From Bacillus sp. AFS015802 (GTDB taxonomy: Bacteria; Bacillota; Bacilli; Bacillales; Bacillaceae_B): 52,561 nucleotides of DNA. Made by a program: the position numbers and the translations under genes. The DNA is taken from positions 148,066-200,626 of the forward strand of contig NZ_NTUP01000002.1 of the NCBI RefSeq assembly GCF_002561455.1, read 5' to 3'. Positions 1 through 8,435 of this stretch are shown here, one piece after another. The notes beneath the pieces are model-generated. The model did no database searches. It was given only the letters and a program-made list of their open reading frames with translations, and was not told where the DNA came from. Within the stretch, counting starts at the first letter, position 1. Every line of letters starts with the position of its first letter.

Positions 1-2
1 GA

Positions 3-15
3 AGGTCCGTCCCTC
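3..15. repeat. Partial copy of the GGTCCGTCCCTC palindrome
   Basis: GGTCCGTCCCTC at the left edge is one arm of the palindromic repeat found complete near 7067 and 20479. The second arm would lie outside the window, so whether this copy is complete cannot be judged. It sits just downstream of the kapB stop codon, as expected for a terminator-like repeat. Confidence 0.5.
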
Positions 16-23
16 GTCTTCAG

Positions 24-422
24 TTAAAATGTAAGGTTATACATCAATTCATATTCCCTTTGGATGGAGCGAAGGGTTTCAAGGCTTTTCACAGCATGGG
101 GGGAGGCGTCTTGTTCGAGTTCGTTCTTCAACGTCAAGAATGAATGGACGAGTGTCTCGTTGTAATCCGGGATGTCCCCATCATATGGCTTGACCATTTT
201 CTCCGGCATATTTGCCCGCTCCCCGTGGGCAAGGGCTTTACGTTCGTGAAACAGTGGTACATCAACTTCCATTGGATTGTGAAGGTCGCCCTGTCTCGGA
301 TGCTTCAAGACCGCAAGAATCTTCACTACGAAGGCACCTGGGCGTTCATCCGTGACTTCCCCCACGTATTTACCCGTTTTATAAAAAGCCGTGACATAAT
401 CACCAATTTGTATGTTTTTCAT
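24..422 (-). CDS. kapB: Kinase-associated protein B (KapB)
   Basis: This 132-aa protein matches my memory of B. subtilis KapB, which is linked to the KinB sporulation kinase. The recognisable core is the N-terminal beta-rich stretch (FYKTGKYVGEV), the HPRQGDLHNP segment near residue 42, the conserved FHERKALA near residue 58, and VKPY followed by a charged helical C-terminus. Family length is about 128 aa, so it is complete. Start: GAGGAGG lies 6-7 nt before the ATG on the minus strand. It is divergent from the cyclophilin lipoprotein gene. KinB itself is not in the window. In B. subtilis kapB lies near patB, which fits the patB downstream here. The biochemical role of the family is poorly defined. 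No signal peptide or lipobox is visible. Confidence 0.9.
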   Translation of the reverse strand: MKNIQIGDYVTAFYKTGKYVGEVTDERPGAFVVKILAVLKHPRQGDLHNPMEVDVPLFHERKALAHGERANMPEKMVKPYDGDIPDYNETLVHSFLTLKNELEQDASPHAVKSLETLRSIQREYELMYNLTF

Positions 423-517
423 AAAAAACCTCCTCTAATACACCAATCTCTATTATAATGAAAGCAGAATGGTACTCTGAAATAACTACTATAAAGGTAA
501 CATGTGGAGGTACATAT

Positions 518-1255
518 ATGAAGCGTTTAATCATCGTGACCCTGTGTTTACTAGGTTTAGTTCTTGCCGCTTGTGGACAAACAGAAAAGGAAGATACCAC
601 AAAAGAACAGCCCAAAACGGACGATAAGCAGAACACTGCAGAAGAAACCAAAGGAGATGAAAATATGACGTACCCTCAGCTTACAAAAGAAGTGGGCGAA
701 AATGAAAGGTTAGTCGAAATGAACACATCGATGGGAACCATCAAGATCAAACTATTCCCGGAACAGGCACCGAAAACCGTGGAAAATTTCATCACTCATA
801 GTGAAAAAGGCTATTATGACGGATTGAAGTTCCACCGCGTCATCAAAGATTTCATGATTCAGGGTGGAGACCCGAACGGAAACGGAACGGGCGGCGAAAG
901 CATTTATGGTGAATCGTTCGAAGATGAGTTCTCGCCTGAATTGTTCAACCTCCGCGGCGCCCTATCCATGGCCAACGCAGGTCCCGACACGAACGGCAGT
1001 CAATTTTTCATCGTGCAAAAAAGGGACATTGACCCGCAATTGGAAGACCAGATGAAATCCGCAGGCTTCCCGGCAGAAATCATCGACGCCTACATGGAAA
1101 ATGGCGGGACACCATGGCTTGACCAAAAACATACAGTGTTTGGACAAGTAGTGGAAGGCATGGACATCGTAGATAAGATCGCAAATGTAGAAGTGGGTGC
1201 AAACGACCTTCCGAAAGAAGATGTTGTGATTAAAAATATCAAGGTTGTAAAATAA
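518..1255 (+). CDS. Lipoprotein peptidyl-prolyl cis-trans isomerase (cyclophilin)
   Basis: This 245-aa cyclophilin-type prolyl isomerase is probably tethered to the outer face of the membrane, where it would help extracytoplasmic proteins fold. A signal peptide ends in the lipobox LAAC, with the lipidated cysteine at residue 19. A Lys/Glu/Thr-rich linker runs to about residue 60, followed by the cyclophilin fold. Visible family motifs are [15 protein letters not shown] (near 105) with its catalytic arginine, and NGSQFFI (near 158). An upstream in-frame start at 458 is rejected because TGTGGAGG sits 7 nt before the ATG at 518 and only this start gives a proper signal peptide. It resembles B. 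subtilis PpiB, with an added lipoprotein leader. A terminator follows. Confidence 0.92.
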   Translation: MKRLIIVTLCLLGLVLAACGQTEKEDTTKEQPKTDDKQNTAEETKGDENMTYPQLTKEVGENERLVEMNTSMGTIKIKLFPEQAPKTVENFITHSEKGYYDGLKFHRVIKDFMIQGGDPNGNGTGGESIYGESFEDEFSPELFNLRGALSMANAGPDTNGSQFFIVQKRDIDPQLEDQMKSAGFPAEIIDAYMENGGTPWLDQKHTVFGQVVEGMDIVDKIANVEVGANDLPKEDVVIKNIKVVK

Positions 1256-1262
1256 TCACCAC

Positions 1263-1300
1263 AGAGCTGTGAACACCATCTTGGGTTTACAGCTCTTTTT
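1263..1300 (+). terminator. Rho-independent terminator after the cyclophilin gene
   Basis: An 11-bp stem (AGAGCTGTGAA pairing with TTTACAGCTCT, one G-U pair) is followed by a T run. It begins 7 nt after the stop codon. Confidence 0.85.
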
Positions 1301-1444
1301 CATGGGGGAAAGAAAGGATATTTCCTCGGAAATTGTCGAGTGGCCGTTCAAGAAATCGTTGAAAAACGGAACATTTTGAAGTTGGTTTGTACTTTACAGT
1401 GTTGTTATAATGAAAAAAGAGTTTGTTTTCGAAAGGAGCGTACC

Positions 1445-1645
1445 ATGCTTTCTTCATTTGTATTAAATCTATTTCTCTACTTCCCAGAAGATAAAACGGA
1501 ATATATCCCGGCCGGCATCACCATGGCCATCTTCATGATCGGCGCCCTGCTGACCTTCCGGATCATCCAGAAAGCCTCCAAACGCGAAGAACTGAAGACC
1601 AAGGCAATGGAAGAACAAGCACGAATTCAAAAAAGAACAGAATAA
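1445..1645 (+). CDS. Small single-span membrane protein, unknown function
   Basis: This 66-aa protein has a hydrophobic segment at about residues 22-42 (AGITMAIFMIGALLTF) followed by a highly charged Lys/Glu/Arg tail that could form a helix in the cytoplasm. I do not recognise a family with certainty. The start is the ATG at 1445, 4 nt after GAAAGGAGCG; an upstream in-frame start at 1340 has no ribosome binding site and would add non-conserved sequence. A strong terminator follows directly, so this is a monocistronic gene. Confidence 0.7.
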   Translation: MLSSFVLNLFLYFPEDKTEYIPAGITMAIFMIGALLTFRIIQKASKREELKTKAMEEQARIQKRTE

Positions 1646-1654
1646 GCTGAAACG

Positions 1655-1682
1655 AACACGCTTTGCAGGGCGTGTTTTTTTG
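1655..1682 (+). terminator. Terminator after the 66-aa membrane protein gene
   Basis: Stem AACACGC / GCGTGTT with an 8-nt loop and a seven-T tail, 10 nt after the stop codon. Confidence 0.85.
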
Positions 1683-1789
1683 TGGTCTTGTCTAAAATCC
1701 ATATAGCACCTCTTCACGCACATAGGAATATTTTTCACAACAGGCGTCAAGAATGGTGAATGAGTATGCAGATATGGAGGAAGTGCGAT

Positions 1790-2317
1790 ATGACAAAAAT
1801 ATCTCTGATATATATCATCCTGTTCACAGCATTTATAAGCGGATGTGCAATCGAAAACCCCAAAAAGGTGGAAGTCGAAATGAAAAACGAGAACGGTGAC
1901 TCACTGGGTAAAGCCACCCTGCAGGAGCAATCTGACGGAGTCGAAGTCGGACTGGATCTTGAGGGGCTGCCTCCCGGGGAACATGCCATCCATATTCATG
2001 AAAAAGGAGTGTGCAAGCGTCCGGACTTTGAATCGGCTGGCAACCACTTCAACCCCGATGATACAAAGCATGGGCTCCTTCACCCTGAAGGGGCGCACGG
2101 AGGGGACCTGCCCAATCTCATCGTGGGGGATGACGGGACCGTGAAGGTGAAGCTCATGGCACCGATGGTTACGTTGTCAAAGGGGAAGACATCACTCTTT
2201 ACCAAAGAGGGTACTTCACTCATCATCGATGAAAACAAGGACGATGGGATGACACAGCCTTCCGGTGATTCGGGTAAACGCATTGCCTGTGGCGAGATCA
2301 AGAGTGATAAAAAATAA
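1790..2317 (+). CDS. sodC: Lipoprotein Cu/Zn superoxide dismutase
   Basis: This 175-aa member of the Cu/Zn superoxide dismutase family (B. subtilis YojM type) has a leader with lipobox ISGC (cysteine 19), so it should sit on the outside of the membrane. Metal-ligand regions are visible: HAIHIHEKG near residue 67, GNHFNP near 84, [16 protein letters not shown], and a C-terminal RIACGEI. The paired cysteines (VCKRP and IACGEI) could form the usual disulphide. Some Bacillus homologues lack copper ligands and dismutase activity, so enzymatic function is inferred. The start at 1790 follows GGAGG at 12 nt; the in-frame start at 1760 would put ten residues before the signal peptide. It is convergent with patB. 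Confidence 0.9.
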   Translation: MTKISLIYIILFTAFISGCAIENPKKVEVEMKNENGDSLGKATLQEQSDGVEVGLDLEGLPPGEHAIHIHEKGVCKRPDFESAGNHFNPDDTKHGLLHPEGAHGGDLPNLIVGDDGTVKVKLMAPMVTLSKGKTSLFTKEGTSLIIDENKDDGMTQPSGDSGKRIACGEIKSDKK

Positions 2318-2325
2318 CATATATG

Positions 2326-2373
2326 AAAAATGTACCAGGTACAATCAGATCGATTTGTACCTGGTACATTTTT
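2326..2373. terminator. Bidirectional palindromic terminator between sodC and patB
   Basis: Near-perfect inverted repeat: AAAATGTACCAGGTACAA, an 11-nt loop, then TTGTACCTGGTACATTTT. A-runs and T-runs flank both ends, so it can end transcripts from both convergent genes. Each arm contains the palindrome GTACCTGGTAC, related in pattern to the GTGCCTGGCAC element near 6412. Confidence 0.85.
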
Positions 2374-2382
2374 ATGGTTGTA

Positions 2383-3543
2383 TTACCCCAAAGCGGCCTT
2401 TAATCTTTCAAGCCCATCCTTCAGCGTCTTACGTGGACAGGCGATATTCATCCGTACAAAACCTTCCCCGCCGGGACCGTATTTCGTCCCTGGTTCCAAC
2501 GCGAGTCCCTCATCCAAGAGGCGATTCTTCAGTTCTTCATCGGAGAGGTTCAATTTCGAACAATCGATCCAGAGTAAATAGGTTCCTTCCGGTTCGACAA
2601 GCTTCAGCTCAGGCAGATGCTCTTCAAGGAAGTTCTTCGTCACCCTTACATTTTCCTCAAGATAGTCGAGGATTTCTTCCAACCATTGTTCCCCGAGGCG
2701 ATAGGCTGCTTCCATTCCGACGATGCCGAATGTGTTAAGGGTGAAGAAGCCCTGCCTTTTGTGAACACCGGCAATTTTTTCGCGGATATCCGGGTTCGGC
2801 GTAATCATGGCCGAGGCCTGTAATCCGGCAAGGTTGAAGGTCTTGCTTGGTGCGATGCATGTGATCGTCATATCCCGGAAAGTAGCATTCAGGGATGCAA
2901 GGGGTGTGTGGGTATGCCGTTTGAAGACAAGGTCCGAATGGATTTCATCTGACACGATCACGACATTGTATTTGTGACATAGTTCAGCCATCTTTAAGAG
3001 TTCTTCCTTTTTCCATACCCGTCCGCTCGGGTTGTGAGGGTTGCAAAGCAGGAATACCTTCACACCTGTTTGAAGTGACTCTTCAAAGGCTTGAAAGTCG
3101 ATGGAATACCTTCCGTCATGATACTCCAACCTCGCATTCACGATTTCCCGGTCATTATCTTCCACGAGATTGAAAAAAGGAGTGTAGACGGGTGACTGAA
3201 CGAGTACCTTGTCACCGGGGGATGTAAGTGCCTGAATGATTGTTGAAATGGCGGGTACCACTCCCGGACTGTATTGTAGCCATGTGGTATCTATTTCCCA
3301 TCCATGCCGCTTCCGGACCCATTCCTTGATGCTTGCAGCCGTTTCATCCCCTACAAAGGTATAACCGAAGATTCCGTGCTTAAGCCTGTGCTCAAGCGCC
3401 TCCAATACGTCCTTCGGCGGAAGGAAGTCCATATCTGCCACCCACATGGGCAGGACATCGTCTTTCCCAAACACTGTTTTCGTGAGGTCCCATTTGACAG
3501 AAGAAGACCCTTTCCGGTCGATGATTTCTTCAAATTTACTCAT
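2383..3543 (-). CDS. patB: MalY/PatB-type cystathionine beta-lyase / aminotransferase
   Basis: This 386-aa pyridoxal-phosphate enzyme of fold type I belongs to the MalY/PatB group. It cleaves C-S bonds in cystathionine or related cysteine conjugates, releasing a thiol, pyruvate and ammonia. The PLP-binding lysine is K234 in SKTFNLAGLQAS. Other conserved pieces are MWVADMDF near residue 34, NPHNPSGRVW near 168, and VSDEIHSDL near 196. Length equals B. subtilis PatB (387 aa). The ribosome binding site is AAGGGGA, 8 nt before the ATG. It is followed by yugF further upstream on the same strand, as in B. subtilis. Confidence 0.92.
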   Translation of the reverse strand: MSKFEEIIDRKGSSSVKWDLTKTVFGKDDVLPMWVADMDFLPPKDVLEALEHRLKHGIFGYTFVGDETAASIKEWVRKRHGWEIDTTWLQYSPGVVPAISTIIQALTSPGDKVLVQSPVYTPFFNLVEDNDREIVNARLEYHDGRYSIDFQAFEESLQTGVKVFLLCNPHNPSGRVWKKEELLKMAELCHKYNVVIVSDEIHSDLVFKRHTHTPLASLNATFRDMTITCIAPSKTFNLAGLQASAMITPNPDIREKIAGVHKRQGFFTLNTFGIVGMEAAYRLGEQWLEEILDYLEENVRVTKNFLEEHLPELKLVEPEGTYLLWIDCSKLNLSDEELKNRLLDEGLALEPGTKYGPGGEGFVRMNIACPRKTLKDGLERLKAALG

Positions 3544-3620
3544 CGGATATTCCCCTTTCGCTTATGTATTTATTAATATCATCATATGATGGAATCGAAA
3601 AAGATGAAAATGATATGCAA

Positions 3621-3678
3621 GAAAAAAGGGACTTCCCCCCTCACGTTTCAGAAATGAGCGTTTGGGAAAGTCCTTTTT
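3621..3678 (-). terminator. Terminator overlapping the 3-prime end of yugF
   Basis: On the minus strand, GGACTTTCCC pairs with GGGAAGTCC across an inner hairpin (CTCATTTC / GAAACGTGAG), then CCCTTTTTT. The upstream arm lies inside the last 13 codons of yugF. Confidence 0.6.
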
Positions 3679-4549
3679 GAAATAGGGGCTCTGTCTGGGT
3701 TTCGCCTGAAATTTCCTCTGCAGCTGCCGATACAAATTCCTGAATATGCCCCAACACTTCCGTTGGCTTTTCTTCAGGAACAAGATGGCCCGTTTCTTTC
3801 AGGACCACGAGCTTCGAGTTCGGGATATCCTGTTTCAGCCTGTGTCCCGTTGATAAAGGCACCACCCTGTCGTGTTCTCCCCAAACGAGAAGGCAGGGTG
3901 TTTGGATGTTTTGCAGGTCATTCACTGATAAATCCCCTTCACGGTCCCGGATCATCCTCGTCAAGGCCTTGAAAATATCATCCTCCAGAAAAGGCTTCAA
4001 ATACCCGAACATCATTTCATCGTCGATCAATGAAGCATCATGCACTACATTTTCAAGATTATTCCTCACCCCTGACCGTGTCAGCCACAGTTTCACATAA
4101 AGATGGAAAAAAGGGATGTGACTCAGCGTCGTGACAAGCCGGTTCAGTCTCTTGAGATACCCGGAACTGCATAGGAGAACACCTTTTTCAACTAAGGAAG
4201 GGGCCTTTTTCATGACATTCAGGGCGATCTGCCCGCCCATGGAGTGACCCGTCAAATGGATGTTGCGTACATCCAGGTGATCCAATAATGAAATGACCGT
4301 ATTCGCCAGGTTGTCGTAGGAGTAGATGAACGAGTTGTTTTTACCGCTGTTCCCAAAGGGTGGGAGATCGATGGAAATGACGTTATAATTTTCTTTTAAA
4401 AGAGGAGTAAGCCGTCTGAAGCTAAAGGTTGATGACAGGAATCCATGAAGAAGGACGAAGGTTTCTGAGGCAGTGGGATGCACATGATGCTCATAATAAA
4501 CATCGGCACCGTTTACCTGAACCACTTTTGCGAAATCATGTTCTTGCAT
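3641..4549 (-). CDS. yugF: Alpha/beta hydrolase (YugF-like)
   Basis: This 302-aa cytoplasmic alpha/beta hydrolase has a complete triad: nucleophile S103 in GHSMGG, D227 in WGEHDRVVP, and H255 in ETGHLVPEE. The oxyanion-hole motif LLHGF is near residue 32. The natural substrate is unknown; esterase or lipase-like activity is the usual assignment. It is about 30 residues longer than the remembered B. subtilis YugF (273 aa), the extra being a Glu/Thr/Ser-rich C-terminal tail whose coding sequence also forms the terminator. Start: AAAGGAG lies 9 nt before the ATG. It is divergent from alaR, with the same neighbours as in B. subtilis. Confidence 0.85.
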   Translation of the reverse strand: MQEHDFAKVVQVNGADVYYEHHVHPTASETFVLLHGFLSSTFSFRRLTPLLKENYNVISIDLPPFGNSGKNNSFIYSYDNLANTVISLLDHLDVRNIHLTGHSMGGQIALNVMKKAPSLVEKGVLLCSSGYLKRLNRLVTTLSHIPFFHLYVKLWLTRSGVRNNLENVVHDASLIDDEMMFGYLKPFLEDDIFKALTRMIRDREGDLSVNDLQNIQTPCLLVWGEHDRVVPLSTGHRLKQDIPNSKLVVLKETGHLVPEEKPTEVLGHIQEFVSAAAEEISGETQTEPLFQKGLSQTLISET

Positions 4550-4728
4550 CCTCCGTCACTCCTTTCAATCTGTTTACAGATATTTTACCCGCATTTTTTC
4601 ATTTAACACCTTGATTCGGAAGTTATAACATATCCATTCCCGGTAAAGGGGAAAATAGCGTTGGCCCTTTTCATATGCGAGACTTCTGATATAATGAAAC
4701 CATTTAGTGGTGATGAGGAGGAAGCAGG

Positions 4729-5229
4729 ATGCAACTGAGAGAAATGGAGCTTGATTTACTGAGGATTTTACAAAAAGATGCGAGGATTTCGACCGAAAAT
4801 TTAGGGAAAATGCTTCAAGTTCCGGCCAAGGAAATTGAAGACGCAATTGAAAAACTGGAAAAACAACATGTACTCGTCAGATACAGTTCCGTTGTGGATT
4901 GGTCCAAGGTGGATGGCCATGAAGGGGTGACGGCCATGATCGATGTGAAAGTGGCTCCGAAAAGGGGAGTCGGCTTTGATGAAGTCGCTCACCGCATTTA
5001 CCGCTATAAAGAAGTGAAAAGCGTCTACCTGATGTCCGGGGCGTATGACCTTTCCGTGACGGTGGAAGGCAGGTCCATGCATGAAGTGGCGACATTCGTG
5101 TCGGAGAAGCTGTCGACTCTGGATTCAGTGTTATCGACGACCACTCATTTTCAGCTGAAAAAGTATAAGCATGATGGAACGATTTTCGGCGACTCAGGTG
5201 AAGACAGAAGAATCGTGGTGTCACCATGA
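4729..5229 (+). CDS. alaR: Lrp/AsnC-family regulator AlaR
   Basis: This 166-aa Lrp/AsnC-type regulator (B. subtilis AlaR/YugG) is thought to respond to alanine and control the adjacent alaT. The N-terminal winged helix-turn-helix covers residues 1-60 (MELDLLRILQKDARIS...LGKMLQV), and the ligand-binding RAM domain covers about 75-150 (VYLMSGAYDLSVTVEG near 103). The stop codon overlaps the alaT start in an ATGA, indicating translational coupling. GAGGAGG lies 8 nt before the ATG. Autoregulation is likely for this family but no operator is evident by eye. Confidence 0.9.
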   Translation: MQLREMELDLLRILQKDARISTENLGKMLQVPAKEIEDAIEKLEKQHVLVRYSSVVDWSKVDGHEGVTAMIDVKVAPKRGVGFDEVAHRIYRYKEVKSVYLMSGAYDLSVTVEGRSMHEVATFVSEKLSTLDSVLSTTTHFQLKKYKHDGTIFGDSGEDRRIVVSP

Positions 5230-6395
5230 CAACCGGGACATCGTACATAGCTCAATCCGTTAAAAACTTAAAGCCGTCGGGGATCAGGAAATTCTTCGAT
5301 CTTGCAGCCAATATGGAAGGGGTCATTTCCTTAGGTGTGGGGGAGCCGGATTTTGTTACCTCCTGGACGGTGAGGGAAGCGGCGATTCTATCGTTGGAGC
5401 AGGGATATACCTCCTATACTGCGAATGCCGGACTTCTTGAATTGAGGGAAAAGATAGCCCGATATATGAAAGAGGGGTACTCTGTCGAATATGATCCGAA
5501 AACGGAAATCATCGTGACGGTCGGTGCTTCACAGGCACTTGATATCAGTATGAGGGCGATCATCGATCAGGGGGATGAAGTGATTGTCGTGGAGCCGGGC
5601 TTCGTTTCATACGTACCACTCGTCCAACTGGCGGGTGGAGTACCCATTACGGTCGAAACCAAACCGGAAAATGGCTTTAAGGTCACAGCTGAAGAACTGG
5701 AAGCAGCCATCACGCCAAGGACAAAAGCTGTGCTCCTGTGTTCCCCGAACAATCCGACAGGGACGGTCCTGGAAAGGGATAACTTGGAAAGCTTGGCTGA
5801 AGTGATCCGGAAGCATGATCTCGTCGTCTTTTCAGATGAAATTTATTCGGAGCTTGCCTATGATCATCGTCATGTATCGATCGCTTCGCTTGCAGACATG
5901 AGAAAAAGAACCATCGTCATCAACGGTTTCTCGAAAGGATTCGCCATGACAGGGTGGAGACTCGGCTATATATGTGCCCCTGAAGAGATTGCCTCATCCT
6001 TATTGAAGATACATCAGTATGCCATGATGTGCGCCTCGACGCCTGCCCAATTTGCAGCAGTGGAGGCTCTGGATAAGGGAATGGACGATGTGATGGAAAT
6101 GAAGAGAAGTTACAGTCATAGGCGTCACTATTTCGTCGACTCCCTGAACGAATTGGGATTAGCGTGCCACACCCCCGGAGGAGCATTCTATGCCTTTCCG
6201 TCCATTCATAAAACGGGAATGTCTTCTGAGGAATTCGCAGAGAAGCTTCTTATGGAAGAAAAAGTTGCGGTGGTTCCCGGGAATGTGTTCGGTAAGGGTG
6301 GAGAAGGATATGTCCGCTGTTCATATGCCTCGAGTATGGAGCAGCTGCAGGAAGCCGTGAAGCGGATGAAGAGGTTCGTGGAGAATCATAGTTAG
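5226..6395 (+). CDS. alaT: Alanine transaminase AlaT (class I/II aminotransferase)
   Basis: This 389-aa PLP-dependent aminotransferase is the partner of AlaR, most likely interconverting alanine and 2-oxoglutarate with pyruvate and glutamate. The PLP lysine is K237 in NGFSKGFAMTGWR. Other conserved motifs are GVGEPDF near residue 38, SPNNPTGTVL near 172, SDEIYSELAY near 202, and YVRCSYASS near the end. Length matches the family (386-390 aa). Translation starts at the ATG that overlaps the alaR stop. The gene is followed by a palindromic repeat rather than a classic T-run terminator. Confidence 0.9.
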   Translation: MTTGTSYIAQSVKNLKPSGIRKFFDLAANMEGVISLGVGEPDFVTSWTVREAAILSLEQGYTSYTANAGLLELREKIARYMKEGYSVEYDPKTEIIVTVGASQALDISMRAIIDQGDEVIVVEPGFVSYVPLVQLAGGVPITVETKPENGFKVTAEELEAAITPRTKAVLLCSPNNPTGTVLERDNLESLAEVIRKHDLVVFSDEIYSELAYDHRHVSIASLADMRKRTIVINGFSKGFAMTGWRLGYICAPEEIASSLLKIHQYAMMCASTPAQFAAVEALDKGMDDVMEMKRSYSHRRHYFVDSLNELGLACHTPGGAFYAFPSIHKTGMSSEEFAEKLLMEEKVAVVPGNVFGKGGEGYVRCSYASSMEQLQEAVKRMKRFVENHS

Positions 6396-6410
6396 GTAAT
6401 GAAGGTTCGT

Positions 6411-6462
6411 TAAGGAAGGTGCCTGGCACAGAATGGGTCGGCGGTGTCAGGCACCTTCCTTA
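6411..6462. repeat. Palindromic GTGCCTGGCAC repeat after alaT
   Basis: TAAGGAAGGTGCCTGGCAC is matched 15 nt later by GTGTCAGGCACCTTCCTTA, giving a 19-bp stem with one G-U pair. There is no strong T run, but its position right after alaT suggests transcript end or 3-prime protection. Similar GTGCCTGGCAC palindromes are common in Bacillaceae genomes as far as I recall. Confidence 0.75.
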
Positions 6463-6472
6463 AATTTGCACA

Positions 6473-6500
6473 AAAAAATAGGACGATACCAGGATCGTCC
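6473..6500 (-). terminator. Terminator for the XRE regulator gene
   Basis: On the minus strand, GGACGAT pairs with ATCGTCC over a short loop, followed by TATTTTTTT. A second, weaker inverted repeat (ACAAAAGGGG / CCCCTTTTGT) lies between it and the gene at 6512-6571. Confidence 0.7.
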
Positions 6501-6593
6501 AACAAATGAAAACAAAAGGGGGAATACTTAGAAAGCTTATTTTCAGTATGACCCCTTTTGTTCATCTCTATACATCATTTTTGAAAAAAGTTT

Positions 6594-6965
6594 TTACGAT
6601 TCATTTTTTTCATATTTCAATTCATAAAGCATTTGCATCACCCTTAAGAAATCTTCTTCCGTGAATTCTTTTGCTTTGCGGAGGATAAGCTTCGTGCGTT
6701 TGGGACCTAATTCCTTGATCAGCTGCTCCATCTCGGCATCGACCCCTGCAGGTGGATGCTCTTTCATTTCCCGTTCCATGAGTTCGGAAGCTGGAATATC
6801 GAGAACAGTGGACAGTTTCAAAATGGTTTGTGTATCGGGGATCTGCAGATCAGATTCATATTTTTCGATTGTTTTCGTTCCAAGCCTCGCCCTTAATGCA
6901 AGCTCCTGTTGAGATAATTTGCGTTCTTCCCTTACCCGCTTCAAATTCTCACCAAAATGTGACAT
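6594..6965 (-). CDS. XRE-family helix-turn-helix regulator
   Basis: This 123-aa protein has an N-terminal Cro/C1-type helix-turn-helix (residues 6-60; RKLSQQELALRARLGTKTIEKYE), then an acidic linker and a C-terminal helical domain (LIKELGPKRTKLILRKAKEF, residues 83-102) that may mediate dimerisation. I do not know its target. The ribosome binding site GAGGAGGG is 8 nt upstream of the ATG. It is a single gene between two terminator-like palindromes and shares no operon with its neighbours. It does not look phage-derived, as no phage genes are near. Confidence 0.8.
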   Translation of the reverse strand: MSHFGENLKRVREERKLSQQELALRARLGTKTIEKYESDLQIPDTQTILKLSTVLDIPASELMEREMKEHPPAGVDAEMEQLIKELGPKRTKLILRKAKEFTEEDFLRVMQMLYELKYEKNES

Positions 6966-7066
6966 GCCATAGTCCCTCCTCTTAAAATACCTTCCTTATA
7001 TCTATAGTTTATCACCATTTGGAAAAAATTAGCCCGCCAACCCGTGAACAAAATGTTACATAAATA

Positions 7067-7101
7067 AGAGGTCCGTCCCTCAAGATGAAGGACGGACCTC
7101 T
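7067..7101. repeat. GAGGTCCGTCCCTC palindrome, copy 2
   Basis: AGAGGTCCGTCC, an 11-nt spacer and GGACGGACCTCT form a 12-bp perfect stem. It lies just downstream of the NSS transporter stop and probably ends that transcript. The same unit appears at 20479-20513, and half of it at 4-15. Confidence 0.8.
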
Positions 7102-7106
7102 ATTGA

Positions 7107-8435
7107 TCATGATAAGAAAACGAGGAGGATGGCTACGGGTACGATATAGCGCAGCAGGAAGATCCAGCTGTTGAAGAGCCCGGCGGATATGGATGAACCC
7201 GATTGAAGTTCGTTCCAGACATCCTCGCGTTTTAACCTGTAGGATACGAATATGGAAATAAGCAGTGCGCCCACAGGCAATCCAATATTACTTGTTATAT
7301 AGTCAGCAAAGTCGAAAAAGTTCTTCCCTCCAATGAGAACATCGTTGAATACTCCAAATGATAGAGCACTCGGAATTCCCGCGATGAATACAAGGATCCC
7401 GATCAACCACGTAAACGGCATTCGTTTCTTCTGATTCCCTTTGGACAGGGCAGCGACACCGATTTCCAAGATGGAAAAAGCAGAAGTCAACGTGGCAAAC
7501 AATAACAGGATGAGAAATACGGTCAAGAATATCCCGCCGAAGGCAATCTCATTGAAAACGGCAGGAAGTACCACGAAGGCAATCCCGGGTCCTTCATCCG
7601 GCTTAAAGCCGAGGGCATACACAGCAGGGAAGATGACCAATCCTGCGAGTAGTGAGATAAAGATATTAAGTCCCGATACGCTGATGGCGGATCTTGGCAT
7701 GCTGTCATCTTTGGACAGATAAGAGGCATACGTCACCATGACGGACAGCCCTACGGTTAAAGCAAAGAACGCCTGTCCCAATGCAAGTAACACGGTCTCC
7801 CCGTTTAAATAGCTCCAATCCGGAAGCAACAGGAAGCGTACCCCTTCCATAGCGCCGTCTAAAGTAAGGGACCTGAACACCAAAATAATGAACAATATGA
7901 ATAAAGCCGGCATCATATAGCGACTGGCCCGTTCGATCCCTTTTTGAATCCCGCCCTGTACGACAAGGATGGTCATGACGATAAAGGCGAACTGGGCGAT
8001 CAGCACTTCCGTTGGGTTCGCTATGATACTTTCGAACAAATTCCCGTATTGTTCCTGCGTCCTGCCGATCAAAGAACCGGTCAGACTTCTTGCCAGGTAG
8101 GAAAGAATCCATCCGCCAACCACACTATAAAAGGATAAGATGATAAACGAGACCACAGTACCTAAATAACCAATCCAATGCCAATATGAATTCGGTGCCA
8201 ATAGTTTATAGGAAGTGACAGCATCTGCCCCGGCGCGCCTCCCTATGACAAATTCGGCGAGAAGGATGGGGGCACCGATTAATATAGTAAACAGAATAAA
8301 GAGCAAGAAGAAAACACCACCGCCATTCGCACCGGCCATATAAGGGAATTTCCAGATGGCACCAAGGCCGATGGCAGAACCTGCCGCTGCCAGAATAAAG
8401 CCTATCTTGGAAGTCCATTGATCTTTCTTGGCCAT
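7107..8435 (-). CDS. Sodium-dependent transporter, NSS (SNF) family
   Basis: This 442-aa integral membrane protein of the neurotransmitter:sodium symporter family is likely a Na+-coupled amino-acid importer. The first helix carries the family signature GFILAAAGSAIGLGAIWKFPY, where the unwound Na+/substrate site lies, followed by GANGGGVFFLLF. About 11 hydrophobic segments can be counted, as in the short bacterial members with 11 rather than 12 helices. The ribosome binding site AAAGGAGG is well placed. B. subtilis YhdH and YocR are the relatives I would expect. The substrate cannot be told from sequence, and no amino-acid gene is adjacent. Confidence 0.9.
   Translation of the reverse strand: MAKKDQWTSKIGFILAAAGSAIGLGAIWKFPYMAGANGGGVFFLLFILFTILIGAPILLAEFVIGRRAGADAVTSYKLLAPNSYWHWIGYLGTVVSFIILSFYSVVGGWILSYLARSLTGSLIGRTQEQYGNLFESIIANPTEVLIAQFAFIVMTILVVQGGIQKGIERASRYMMPALFILFIILVFRSLTLDGAMEGVRFLLLPDWSYLNGETVLLALGQAFFALTVGLSVMVTYASYLSKDDSMPRSAISVSGLNIFISLLAGLVIFPAVYALGFKPDEGPGIAFVVLPAVFNEIAFGGIFLTVFLILLLFATLTSAFSILEIGVAALSKGNQKKRMPFTWLIGILVFIAGIPSALSFGVFNDVLIGGKNFFDFADYITSNIGLPVGALLISIFVSYRLKREDVWNELQSGSSISAGLFNSWIFLLRYIVPVAILLVFLS

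Noticed and set aside
458..517. Extended N-terminus for the cyclophilin lipoprotein
   Set aside because: It would bury the lipoprotein signal peptide 20 residues inside the protein; the ribosome binding site supports 518.
6512..6571. Second terminator in the alaT to XRE region
   Set aside because: ACAAAAGGGG / CCCCTTTTGT pair but enclose about 40 nt with poor inner pairing and no T run in the needed place; the hairpin at 6481-6500 is a better terminator.
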